Part shown: positions 43,967 to 54,790 of the stretch, one piece after another | How the letters are laid out: every line of letters begins with the position of its first letter | Numbering within the stretch: position 1 is the first letter of the stretch | NCBI GenBank assembly: GCA_023053575.1 | Contig: JAKZAP010000016.1 | Coordinates: 19,238,030 to 19,302,029, forward strand | DNA: 64,000 nt | Direction: 5' to 3' | From: Branchinecta lynchi | Lineage: Eukaryota > Arthropoda > Branchiopoda > Anostraca > Branchinectidae | Position numbers and translations under genes: made by a program | Notes under the pieces: generated by a model | What the model was told of the DNA's origin: nothing | What the model saw: the letters and a program-made list of their open reading frames with translations, nothing else | The model's database searches: none

Positions 43967-44804
43967 CAAGAACAAATAATCAGAGAGAACCTACGTCTCT
44001 CTATGTCTGTACCATGACTATGCAGAGTCGAGTATTTCCCCGTACCTTTTCCGCTGCGAACGAACAGAGGTTAGTAGCCTCGCGCCACATCACGTTTCGT
44101 CACCTCTACAATTAGCTATATCGCTGTGAAACCACCTTGAGGAAAAGTAGGAGACAAAGCTGATTGGTTCTTCGGACGTGCCCAAGAGCGAGTCAGGGCG
44201 GGAGTCCGCCTCCTGCATTTTCTTTTTCTGCGATGAGCAACGGCGAAGATGGAAGTAGAGTAGACGGATAAAAAGCTACAGTAAATACCTCGAGGTCCGC
44301 TCAGTTTTATCGGGGTATTCATAGTCGCTACATGGTACAGTAGAGGTATGCTTATGTGAACACTTTTTTAACTGTCCCACTACCTTGGCTTTCTTACTTG
44401 CATATAAAAAAGTAAAATGGAAAAGAAAAATAACAAACTTGATATCAGCAAACAGCCAACTATTTCAGGGTTATTCTGGCACAAATTTGAAGCAGAAATT
44501 CAATTAAATTTCTTTGATTTTGAATTTATTAAAAATGTCCTTCCTCTTTTGAAGGCATCTGACGGTTCGGACCGCCATCTTCTCCATTGAAGGTGCGTTC
44601 CTCGCTGCAAACTTTTCAAATTGTAAAAAGCAAACCAGGGTGTCAGCTGAGTCACGTGAGTGATTCTTACTAATGTTTTTAGGAAAAAATGCCTGGTTTG
44701 GGTTTTAGTTTTTTCTTCGGCGATCGTACACTGTTAGCAGACGTTCACATAAGCATACCTCTACTGTACCAAAGACAGAGATTCTGTCTGATTATTTGTT
44801 CTTG
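43967..44804. mobile_element. TIR element with 7-bp TSD, long copy
   Basis: The ends CAAGAACAAATAATCAGA and TCTGATTATTTGTTCTTG match 3445-3832. The flanks GTTTAAC (43960-43966) and GTTTGAC (44805-44811) agree at 6 of 7. Compared with the short copy it carries about 450 bp more near the right end, from about 44320 on. No transposase. Confidence 0.7.
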
Positions 44805-45019
44805 GTTTGACCTTTTCCCTAGAGTATGGCAGGTGGAATACTTCCGGTTGCGAGGATTATTCTAGAAGTCTATCAAAAACCGAATGGACAGATGTCTATA
44901 TGAGGATAAACATAACATGACCTGGGGACTGAACCGTTTAAATAAATTTGTCTCGATCAAGATCATACTGTTCATGTAGCCTGTTACTAACTAGTGATTG
45001 TATTAGTTTGTGAACTTTG

Positions 45020-45235
45020 TTCACGAGCCTCTTGAAAACTTAATTGGTTAGAGTATTGGTATATGGAGCCGAAGGTTGTGGGCGAGGGGTTGTTCTCTCT
45101 CCGCCACCGTACCTCGGCACGCCACCGGCGCGGCACCGCTGCACGCGCCACTTGGTGAACACCGTTTCTGGGAGGGAGTAACCCCTCGGTTGCGGGCTCA
45201 AATCCCACTTCTGGAGCATTTTTATTTTTCAGTTC
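45020..45235 (+). mobile_element. tRNA-derived SINE or tRNA pseudogene
   Basis: AATTGGTTAGAGTATTGG (about 45039) resembles a Pol III A box and D arm. GCCGAAGGTTGTGGG follows as in a tRNA anticodon/variable region. GCGGGCTCAAATCCCAC (about 45199) is B-box-like. A CG-rich segment of about 110 bp separates the halves, so it is not a functional tRNA. A related body fragment is at 26565-26640. Confidence 0.5.
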
Positions 45236-45245
45236 AGTGCTACTA

Positions 45246-45403
45246 CACTGTAAAAAGTTTCTCCGAATAAGGATGCAGTATTTGCTACTGGGATTAATCT
45301 TATCTCTACTGCGATAAGATTAATCCGAACTAGGGGTAATCTTATCTCAATAAAGACAATATTAATACCAGGAGCAAATACTGCAAGGTTTTTTTTTATA
45401 GTG
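45246..45403. mobile_element. mariner-type MITE with TA target site
   Basis: A 158-bp palindromic element with ends CACTGTAAAAAG and TTTTTATAGTG between TA dinucleotides (45244-45245, 45404-45405). Internal inverted blocks GCAGTATTTGCT / AGCAAATACTGC and GATTAATCTTATC / GATAAGATTAATC are perfect. A TA duplication is the Tc1/mariner hallmark. Confidence 0.7.
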
Positions 45404-46435
45404 TACCGAATTCATGACCCCCGCAGATTCAGAACAAGGAAAGAGATTCTGTGTGAAAACACAGTATTTCAAGACACAATGCTCTGAATAGGGGTAAAAA
45501 AAACTTGTGGGTTATCCAGGGATGGTTTTTTTGCGGTTTTAATTTTTTTTTTTTTTTACGACCAAATTGGCTAAAATTAACACCTGCAAAATTGGCAAAT
45601 ATCTAACTATTATACCGGATGTTGGTTCGTTTATGTTTGTTCCATGTGCATATCTGATTTCGTTGTAGTGATAACAATACAGTGATGCTAGGTTTTCATT
45701 GAGAAATGTGACGAAGAAGCTTTACGCATTATTTTCTAAGAAATCGTTAGCCTATGTACGAGATCTGCGGGTGGTTAATTAAGCTGGTTCGATTCTCTGG
45801 GTATCATTAATTCCTGAAAGAAGTAGGCTACGATGATATTAGTATCGTGAAGTAGTTCCAATAATAACAGCAGAAATATGATTACTCAGTTCTTCGATTT
45901 TAGCCTTGCCACTTGATTTTGATCTACTGTAAGCAATCACCTTTTTGTCTGGTATAAACCGGCTGGTACTTCAGAGTCTAAGTTTCCGCAGTTAAACTGT
46001 ATTATCTAATACTAAAGCATTACCACGCAAATTTTTAGAATGCCTGCCCTTAACCTATAAGTTTTTAAGAAATCAGTCAAGTTTGTATATTAAGAATATT
46101 GTAATAGAATAATTATCCAAAGTCCGTTATGCGAGCTCACATTGGGTGGAGTGGAACAGACGATGAAGGTAGAAAAAAAGTAAGTCAGATAAAACTGGTG
46201 CAGGTGTGATTTTAAAACAATATACCCGATTCCAGGAGTAATGTGACGCTAGTTATGCTATCGAGCTTACGACAGTTCCTGGACTGCCTCCTCCAATTCG
46301 CACGGAACTGACCTGACCCGATCTGGAATTGTGATTACTGATTGGTATTATTGCCCTGCCTTCAAAAATCCGCCCGGTAACCGGTTAATTATTTTATTAA
46401 CGACTACTATATTTAGCAGCTTTAAGTAGTTGCAT
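45404..46435. other. No gene seen (MED16 intron)
   Basis: Unassigned AT-rich intron sequence without recognised repeats or frames. Confidence 0.4.
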
Positions 46436-46715
46436 GGAATCGTATGCAGGGGTATGGACTACAGACGTAGCGATACCATGGAATCGTATGGAGTATAGAC
46501 GCAGCAATAGCATGGAATCGTATGGAGTACAGACGCAGCGAGTTCGGAACAGATCTCCCACGCACCACGTAGTAGCATGAAATACTACATTCGGACTCAG
46601 ATACTATGAAGTAGTATAGTAGTATAGAAGTCTACGAAAAAGTTGCATTGCTACTACACATTACTACCGGGGGTTACGGGGGTAGTAGTATCATGCTACT
46701 ACAGGCGCCGACTAT
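46436..46715. repeat. Short tandem TGGAATCGTATGGAGTA units and AGTAGTAT hairpins
   Basis: Three imperfect copies of a roughly 38-bp unit (ATGGAATCGTATGGAGTA) lie at 46434-46545. They are followed by a stretch of TACTAC/GTAGTA motifs in both orientations able to fold into several hairpins (46570-46705). Confidence 0.5.
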
Positions 46716-46779
46716 TTTTCATCGGGACAGTAAGCAGTCAGGGATCGCTCAATACAACCTATTATCGCTCACCAGTGCC

Positions 46780-49765
46780 GCGGTCGATTTGCATTTCCAG
46801 TTAACTTAAATCATCATTTTGCCATTTAATTTGATATTATCAGTTTACTGGACTCGATTGATTTATCCAGTCAACTTAGCTTTGACTGATAGCGTCGATT
46901 TATCCAGTCGACTGAGATTGTCGACTAAAAGTTGACTTTTGACGACCGAGAGCAAATGGTAATTCTGTCCATGGTTAACCGGGTAACCTCCAGTAAGTGG
47001 TAAAGTATCGCTCAATGGAACCTATTATCGCTCACCAGAGCTGCGTTCGATTTGCATTTCCGGTTAACTTAAATCATCATTTTGCCGTTTTATTGGATGT
47101 TCTCAGTTGACTGTTCGATTTATCCTGTCGACTGAGATTTTCGACTAAAAGTTGACTTTTGACGACCAAGAATAAATGGTCAGTACATGTATCTATCTCT
47201 GCTATTCGCTTGGCACTTCTCAGCCAGTGTTTCTCTGGAAAAGCAAACAAATTTATTTTCTTGTTTTCTGTGTTGTTTAAAAGAATTCTGCTACTCTGTC
47301 AACTACTACAGGTAGAAGTACTACAGGAAGTACTACAGTGAAGCCCTGGCTTTCAAACAATATATGATTCAGTGTTACTGGATTTCCCAGTGTCATAAAC
47401 AAAAAATTGTTTTGGTAAACAAATGTAATTTCTGGTTTGTCTCTGCGATTTCTTGGAATTTTCTAACTTTATAACCAGTTTTGGTAGATTTAAGCATGGG
47501 CTTTCCACATATACATGTATCTCTGATATTGGCTTGGTCAGTTTCTTGCTGGTTTCCTCTGAAAAACTCATTAGCTGTATTTTTTTTTTACTGCCCTGCT
47601 TGACACTGTTGAATGTTCTGTTGTCTCACTGTTCAGTTCACCTGACTGCCTGGTCCAGTACTAGTTCGTTCCGTGCTTAAAATACTATTGTGGGGCTGTC
47701 TCTACACAACTACAGTAACCGGTCAAGTATCAGTTGACTGATAGCCTTCAATTTATCCAGACGACTGAGCGTTGACTGATAGTGTTTGATTTATCCAGTC
47801 GACTGAGATTGTCGACTAAAAGTTGACTTTTGACGACTGAGAACAAGTGGTTATTCGTTCCCTGGTTAACCAGTTAACCTACAGAAAGCTGTCAAGTATC
47901 GCTCAATGGAACCTTTTATTGCTCACCATAGCTGCGTTCTATTCACATTTCCAGTTAACTCAAAATTATCATTTTGCCATTTTATTTGTTATTCTCAGTT
48001 GACTGATAGCGTTCGATTTATCCAGCCAACTAAGATTGTCGGCTAAAAATTGACTTTTGACTACCGAGAACAAATGGTCAGTAGTTCCATGGTTAACCGG
48101 TTAACCTACAGTAAGCGGTCAAGTATTGCTCAATGGAACCTATTATCGCTCACCATAGTTGTTTTTGGTTCACATTTCCAGTTAACATAAATCATCATTT
48201 TGCCATTATATTTGTTATTCTCAGTTGACTGATAGCCTTCAATTTATCTAGACGACTGAACGTTGACTGGTAGTGTTTGATTTATCCAGTCGACTGAGAT
48301 TGTCGACTAAAAGTTGACTTTTGACGACTGAGAACAAGTGGTTATTCGTTCCCTGGTTAACCAGTTAACCTAGAGTAAGCTGTCAAGTATGCTCAATGGA
48401 ACCTTTTATTGCTCACCATAGCTGCGTTCTATTCACATTTCCAGTTAACTCAAAATTATCATTTTGCCATTTTATTTGCTATTCTCAGTTGACTGATAGC
48501 GTTCGATTTATCCAGCCAACTAAGATTGTCGGCTAAAAATTGACTTTTGACTACCGAGAACAAATGGTCAGTAGTTCCATGGTTAACCGGTTAACCTACA
48601 GTAAGCGGTCAAGTATTGCTCAATGGAACCTGTTATCGCTCACCATAGTTGTTTTCGGTTCACGTTTCCAGTTAACATAAATCATCATTTTGCCATTATA
48701 TTTGTTATTCTCAGTTGACTGATAGCCTTCAATTTATCTAGACGACTGAACGTTGACTGGTAGTGTTTGATTTATCCAGTCGACTGAGATTGTCGACTAA
48801 AAGTTGACTTTTGACGACTGAGAACAAGTGGTTATTCGTTCCCTGGTTAACCAGTTAACCTACAGTAATCTGTCAAGTATGCTCAATGGAACCTTTTATT
48901 GCTCACCATAGCTGCGTTCTATTCACATTTCCAGTTAACTCAAAATTATCATTTTGCCATTTTATTTGCTATTCTCAGTTGACTGATAGCGTTCGATTTA
49001 TCCAGCCAGCTAAGATTGTCGGCTAAAAATTGACTTTTGACTACCGAGAACAAATGGTCAGTAGTTCCATGGTTAACCGGTTAACCTACAGTAAGCGGTC
49101 AAGTATTGCTCAATGGAACCTATTATCGCTCACCATAGTTGTTTTCGGTTCACGTTTCCAGTTAACATAAATCATCATTTTGCCATTATATTTGTTATTC
49201 TCAGTTGACTGATAGCCTTCAATTTATCCAGACGACTGAACGTTGACTGGTAGTGTTTGATTTATCCAGTCGACTGAGATTGTCGACTAAAAGTTGACTT
49301 TTGACGACTGAGAACAAGTGGTTATTCGTTCCCTGGTTAACCAGTTAACCTAGAGTAAGCTGTCAAGTATGCTCAATGGAACCTTTTATTGCTCACCATA
49401 GCTGCGTTCTATTCACATTTCCAGTTAACTCAAAATTATCATTTTGCCATTTTATTTGCTATTCTCAGTTGACTGATAGCGTTCGATTTATCCAGCCAAA
49501 TGAGATTGTTGGCTAAAAGTTGACTTTTGACTACCGAGAACAAATGGCCATTAGTTCCATGGTTAACCTACAGTAAGCGGTCAAGTATTGCTCAATGGAA
49601 CCTATTATCGTTCACCAGAGCTGTGTTCGATTTGCATTTCCAGTTAACTTAAATCATCACTTTGCCGTTTTATTTGCTATTCTCAGTTGACTGATAGCGT
49701 TCGATTTATCCAGTCGACTGAGATTGTCGACTAAAAGTTGACTTTTGAAGACCGAGAACATCATC
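46780..49765 (+). repeat. 490-bp higher-order satellite built of 245-bp units
   Basis: The block GATAGCCTTCAATTTATC recurs at 47741, 48232, 48722 and 49212 (spacings 491, 490, 490). Each 490-bp unit contains two diverged halves of about 245 bp, one with GACTGAGATTGTCGACTAAA and one with AACTAAGATTGTCGGCTAAA. Each half carries GGTTAAC-type motifs and AGTTGACTTTTGAC. The outer parts (46780-47175) are older single units. The 490-bp copies differ at few positions, implying recent amplification. No coding potential. Confidence 0.8.
47178..47499. repeat. Left inverted arm around the satellite
   Basis: It pairs with 49768-50062 at roughly 85 percent by eye. Shared blocks include GCTTGGCACTT, AGCAAACAAATTTATTTTC, TACTGGATT, CTCTGCGATTTCTTGGAATT and GGTAGATTTAAG. 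A second start of the same arm (GGGCTTTCCACATATACATG) follows at about 47501. Confidence 0.65.
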
Positions 49766-49767
49766 TT

Positions 49768-50062
49768 AAATCTACCAAAGCTGGTTGTAGAGTTAGAAAA
49801 TTCCAAGAAATCGCAGAGACACACCAGAAACTACATTTGTTTAGTAAAACAATTTTCAGAGCAACCCAATATGACACTGGGTAATCCAGTACAGTGAATC
49901 ATATATTTTTTAAAGCCCAGGCTTCACTTTACCTGTAGTAGTTGGCAGAGTAGCAGAGTTCTATTAAACAACAGAGAAAACAAGAAAATAGATTAGTTTG
50001 CTTTTTCAGAGACACAGTAGCTGAAAAGTGCCAAGCTAATAGCCGAGATAAACACATGTATG
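49768..50062. repeat. Right inverted arm around the satellite
   Basis: Reverse complement of 47178-47499. It begins at the very base where the last satellite unit ends (GAAGACCGAGAACA then TCATCTTAAATCTACCAAAG). This suggests that arms and satellite are parts of one element. Confidence 0.65.
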
Positions 50063-50847
50063 GAAAGCCCAAGCTTCACTCTACCTGTCATGGTGTCTCG
50101 CATGGGTAATTCAAGTGACTGACAGAGAAAAATAAAGAAAACTTGTTTATCCTCGAAAAATTGGAAATTAGATGAGACTGTTGGTCGCCATTTTTATGAG
50201 ACTGTTGGTTCGAAACCGTGAGACTGGTGTGTTCGATTTTCAAAACGGCCGTGAGACTGGTGGACCACATTCCCCACCCTGTGGTGTTATGTGTTGGGTT
50301 GGAATCGAACTATCCCTTTAAAGAGCTGGCAAGCCTTGAAGGACCCCTCGCACTCTTTACTCTTCAACTTACAATATTTTAAAATGTTTGAATACTTTAA
50401 AACTAGGCTGTGCTTCCAACAAATAACCCAGGTGCTGGCTGTTTTAAGCCTTTTCCGAGACTCGTTGACTTGTAGCGAAAACAGGGAACAAATTTACAGA
50501 ACCGGTTTTTCTGATGGAAGAACTTCTCGCTGACAACTGTCGACAGCGGGATACACATCGAAGGTAGTAAAACACGGCGTGAGAAAATCAATGTGGTTTT
50601 GTTAGAGGGGTTAGAATGTACCGTATGAAATTGGGGTCTACGGGTCTAGAAATATATGGAGTGATTATGGAAGTAGGTTGCGTTAGTATTATAGGTAAGA
50701 CAGGTCCTTTAATGGATTGAAGTAAATATGTTACAAACTATTGTTTTCTGGCTCCTGTAAGTACTCTACTAATTATGGTTAAAGCTTAACTGAAAAGGAC
50801 TTGAATAGGACAATCTAGTTATCCATCACTTATTCACTTAAAGAAGC
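50063..50847. other. No gene seen (MED16 intron)
   Basis: Short direct motif GAGACTGTTGGT/GAGACTGGTG repeated near 50175-50255. Otherwise unassigned. Confidence 0.4.
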
Positions 50848-51222
50848 TTGAAAACCCGGCGAAAACTCGTTTCTTCGTTTCGCCGCTATTCACGAATAGT
50901 CGATTTTCAAATAGTGGAATTTCCTTGTCTGACTTGTATGCTCTGTGCGCTTGCATCTGTGTTGTATGCTCGACGAACACGATTTAGTGTTCACGCAGTG
51001 AGCTACCTTACGCAAGCTGATCACTGGCCGCTGAAACGCCGCGCATGTATTGAGACTGAATTTGTCTGCGTCATAGTAGAAATTCGCGTTGTGAGGACGA
51101 CTGTAGATATTCTGAACGTTTTTCTAGAGAAAATAGTGAAAAATAAAAAATTCCTTAACGCAATCCAAAAAATGCAGTGTATTCAGTTAAATGATACAAA
51201 AGTAAGTTGGCTTTTCAGTTAA
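50848..51222 (+). other. Open frame containing the HWPLK segment
   Basis: A 124-codon frame with ADHWPLKRRACIETEF at its centre, related to HWPLKSHICVEIQIF at about 7285-7330. The ends of the frame do not match anything, and no intron signals convince. Either an ancient repeat or relics of one gene family. Confidence 0.25.
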
Positions 51223-51440
51223 ACTTTAAGGGATGATAACACTTGTGTCAGTAGGGTATTTTGAGATAAGCTTAATAATACGAATTGATGAGTAGCTAAA
51301 TCTTTTTACCGATCAAAAGCCTGCCGTGGCTCACTCCATTTTTTTTTAGTAACTGAAATAAATAACAAGAAAAAGATGGCTAACTGTTAGCTTACGTCTC
51401 GTTGTACAAGTGGTCAACATTTTCACAAGCCCTAATTGTA

Positions 51441-52906
51441 GTTAAGGGCGTCCCGAGGGGTGAGGGCGGGTCGCGCCCCCCCTACGTTCTGGGCATTCTG
51501 TAAAATTGTCGCCGAAGGCAAACAATTCGGTTAAAACGGGCTTCGTGGCTTCGCCGTGATGCCCTTTTCATAAAATCGTTTGTACCCACATTTCCAAATT
51601 GGGTGGTTTAACGTGTTTATTGGTTCCCCTTTCTTTATCGAATTTGTTGGTTCGTCCAACTTTTGTTCACTCCGCGTCGATTTCACTGGACTCGGGTCGT
51701 CCCTTCGTAAATTCGGTGATTTAACCTGCTTATGTGGTCTCATTCGATAGCGAATTCGGCAATTCAACGGACTTTTCTCAAGTCCTTATCTGTTCTATCG
51801 CATTCGGTCAGTGCATTACATAATTCAGTCATTAATCAGATTCATTTGGTTCTGATTCGTGACGGAATTCGATAGTTCATCCAACTTTTGGTCAATCCAT
51901 ATCGATTTCGCCGCATTCGTTCCGTCCCTGCGCAAATTCGGTGATTTAACCTGTTTATTTGGTCTCATTCTTTACCGAATTCGGTAATTCGGTCAGTCCA
52001 TTTCATAACTAAATTCGATGAGATTCATTTGGTTCTGATTCGTTACCGAATTCGGTAATTCACGGATTTTTCTTTAGTCGTTTCTATTACTAGACTTGCC
52101 GAAATCAGTTGTTTTGGTTGGTTCTAACTAGAGTTTTATTCCAATTCGGTTGTTATACCGCTCTAGTTCTGTTCCTTATTTATTTAGTTAGTTTTTCGGT
52201 ATAGTAAGAATTCATTATTTGCTTCAACCCAGTTACTGAGTTCGGTAATTTAAGTGGCATTTGTTTAGCTCTCGTTCTTTACCATTTACGGTAGCTTCAG
52301 CTGGTTAAATATTCTTTGAGCCCAAGCTGACTTTGAAACATTTATTCAAACAATGTTTACAACGGCTACGTTTCAGCTGGTTGCTGTTCATTTTTTTAAT
52401 CTTAGGATTGCAGTACTTCAGGAACATGCACTTCTCTTGTTGTGAAAACTAGCTTACCTTTGTTTGCTGTAAATTCCGAACAAATATACTTTGTATCTAC
52501 TTTACACTGGATTGCCCCTTTCGTTTCGCCAGACAGGTTTAATAGTTAATCTCGGATCGCAAAAAGGCACTTTTATCATAAGTGTTTCCACAAAATTTCG
52601 CCTGCGGTGCTTTTCACAGTGTTCACTAGTTAGACAAAGGGTGCGTCATTTAGTTGGCGTTTGAGGCTTAGAATTTTGGGGGGCTTCAACGAAGTTAAAA
52701 GCTAGAATTTGTTTGGGAAGTAGTTAAATGTTGCCAGGAGAACAAAAGGCGGATTAAAAAATTTCACCTGCGTCGCGTTAATTTATTCTGGGTACAGCCG
52801 CTAGCGACGTTGTCGCTATGCAGCAATGCCGTTTTATTTAAGATTATTTCAAGTCCTGTTATCAAAACTAGAAAGGTCTTCCAAAGGTAAAAGGCTAGTG
52901 ACGGCG
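51441..52906. mobile_element. Degenerate element with AATTCGGTAATT motifs, copy 2
   Basis: The left end AAGGGCGTCCCGAGGGG and right end GGCTAGTGACGGCG resemble the CAGGGGCGTCACTAGCC termini of the hAT-like elements. Degenerate ACCGAATTCGGTAATTC units fill 51530-52260. GGGTACAGCCGCTAGCGACG is near 52790. Same order as 38134-39085. No TSD. It contains the small retroelement insertion at 52319. Confidence 0.45.
52308..52384 (-). mobile_element. 65-bp retroelement 3' tail with 11-bp TSD
   Basis: A fragment starting AAATATTCTTTGAGCCCAAG lies between two copies of TTCAGCTGGTT, an 11-bp duplication. It has the same terminus as the copies at 2060 and 58029. Severe 5' truncation with a long TSD is what target-primed reverse transcription leaves. 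Confidence 0.65.
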
Positions 52907-52916
52907 TATCCATGAC

Positions 52917-54040
52917 AAAAAAACTAGACCAAAGGTTTCGATGCGATCCCAAAAATTTAATATCTCATCCAGACCATTGGGTCCTATCTTCTCCAGACTC
53001 CTTAAGCATTTTTACTACCAACATTCAGAAAAAAGGCCAAATAGCTAACCATCTGAGAAAACCAAGTTTAGATATGGATTCAGCATCTGTGTTTACCCCT
53101 ATAAGTCATATTTATTTTGACGAAACTGATCGAAACTTCCTGCCTTATCTTACTTCTGTCAAATTTCGTGTTTCTGCCGAATTTGAGAACATGCTTATCC
53201 GACATAATAACAAAGCTCCAAACGAATTATCGAACATCTAATAGAAACAACTTCGAATAAAGCTTTAACTCATGACAAATTTTCCGGTTTCAGCCGGATT
53301 CCGGGCCATGCGTCTGGGTAAAAAAAAAACGATTGTCATATACGGATTCAGCATCTCTTCTTACTCCTAAATCGGAATCTAATCAACTACAAATAAGACT
53401 TTTGCTTTTATCAAATTCTCCGGATTTGGCTGGATTCCGGGTGAACTACTTGTCCGGCGAGAAAATAGTTTTAATAATCGTGTCCAGCATGTCTTTTTAC
53501 CCCAAAATTGAACCGAATGTAATCAACTTCAAATAAAACTTTTGCTTTTAACAAGTTTTCCGGTTTTGGCCGGATTCCGGGCAAACTACTTGTCCGGCGA
53601 GAAAATTATGTTCATAATCGTGTTCAACGTGTCGTTTTACCGCTAAATCAAACATCTAATCAACTTCAAATATAACTTTGACTTTTAACAAACTTTCCGG
53701 TTTTGGCCGGATTCCGGGCTTAACTACTTGTCCGGCAAATAAAATGGTTTTCACCATCGTATTCTGCATATCTTCTTATCCCATGATCGACTATCACATT
53801 AGCTGTTTAAAAATATTTTGCTTGCCCTTAATTTAAACCCCCTCCCCACCCCTAAATGTAGGGCTACAGAGCCCATCTACGAACTCGACCTTACTCTTGA
53901 CCCAAAGAAACCTCACACCAAGTTTCAACAAAATATCTCATTCCTTTCGAGAGTTATCATGCTTACAGACGGACGGACGGACGGACAACTTTTGCGATGT
54001 CATAGGTATCCCTCCACTTACGTTTTGGGATCCCAAAAAA
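52917..54040 (+). mobile_element. Helentron-like family 1, copy g (MED16 intron)
   Basis: The start is GACCAAAGGTTTCGATGCGA, followed by diverged 137-bp units (cores near 53293, 53432, 53570, 53709). (ACGG)n lies at 53970-53985 and the 3' palindrome TTTTGGGATCCCAAAA at about 54022-54038. It ends 370 bp before MED16 exon B. Confidence 0.65.
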
Positions 54041-54407
54041 GAAGAGGAAACAGAAGCGGAAAAGCGTGAAAACGCGCCAGTTTTTCTCTTTAGACTTGTT
54101 TGTATGTACTTTGCAACATTTTACGTTGTAGGTCCATGAAATTAACTCGCTGCGTTTTACAATTTTTTTTTCTAATGAATTCGGTAAAAATCAGGTATTG
54201 ATTCGGTCAATTTTACCAGATGCGCTCTCCCCCCCCCCCCCCCAATGAAGAGAGGCTCGGGACGCCCCTGATTGTAGCTGATGTATAACTTCAAGAAAAT
54301 TGCTTTTCAAAATATATATAAAAAATAGCTTTTCAAAAAACATATCAGTCATAGACTGGCTGAGTATGTTTGCTTTGTGTCCTTCTGACAAATTTTCATC
54401 CTTCCAG
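54041..54407 (+). other. End of MED16 intron
   Basis: It contains the right end of a hAT-like MITE (GGGACGCCCCTG near 54258) with a C run. The exon B acceptor is CATCCTTCCAG, ending at 54407. Confidence 0.5.
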
Positions 54408-54603
54408 AGTAGCCATGGTCCCAACGGAGGTATCACTGTTGGAATGGGACTCCGACAATCGACTACTCGTTTGCGATAAAAATGGGAAAGTCAGGTTGTT
54501 CGAAGTAAAAAATTCCTCTTTAAACGACTGGGCAGAACAACCATCGATAGAATCAGCCGAAGACCGGATCCTTTCTACCGGATTCTTTCATAATGGAAAG
54601 CAG
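54408..54603 (+). CDS. MED16: Mediator subunit 16, internal exon B
   Basis: The exon encodes about 65 residues of the WD40 region. VSLLEWDSDNRLLVCDKNGK, then VRLFEV, LNDW and FFHNGKQ match the [21 protein letters not shown] ... SWLHNG stretch of vertebrate MED16. It begins with A completing the phase-2 codon from exon A (AG|A, Arg), giving PWQPF-RVAMVPTE, and ends in phase 0 (CAG|GTGAGT). Acceptor and donor are both strong. The in-frame ATG inside it is not the start. The protein works in the tail of the nuclear Mediator complex. Confidence 0.87.
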
Positions 54604-54790
54604 GTGAGTATTTTATATTTATGTTTGACACACCTTTTAATTTTGTTACAAGTTATGATGTCGTACAAGTTTTAAAATGAATTGTATATATCAGTTATAT
54701 CTCGTTTAAGTTGACAGTCCTATGTTATCATGTTTTGACACATATTCAGGAATAAATATGATGATTGATTGGTTGGGTGCATGAATTAAT
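54604..54790 (+). other. Start of 5.1-kb MED16 intron
   Basis: It opens with the canonical donor GTGAGT; otherwise AT-rich. Confidence 0.5.

Noticed and set aside
45020..45235. Functional tRNA gene
   Set aside because: A-box-like and B-box-like parts are about 150 bp apart with unrelated CG-rich sequence between and no closing acceptor stem.
47741..49765. Regularly spaced repeats as a CRISPR array
   Set aside because: Units are 490 bp with no short repeat-spacer pattern, and the genome is animal.
54415..54417. ATG inside exon B as the MED16 start
   Set aside because: Exon A upstream joins in phase and aligns to MED16, so this methionine is internal.
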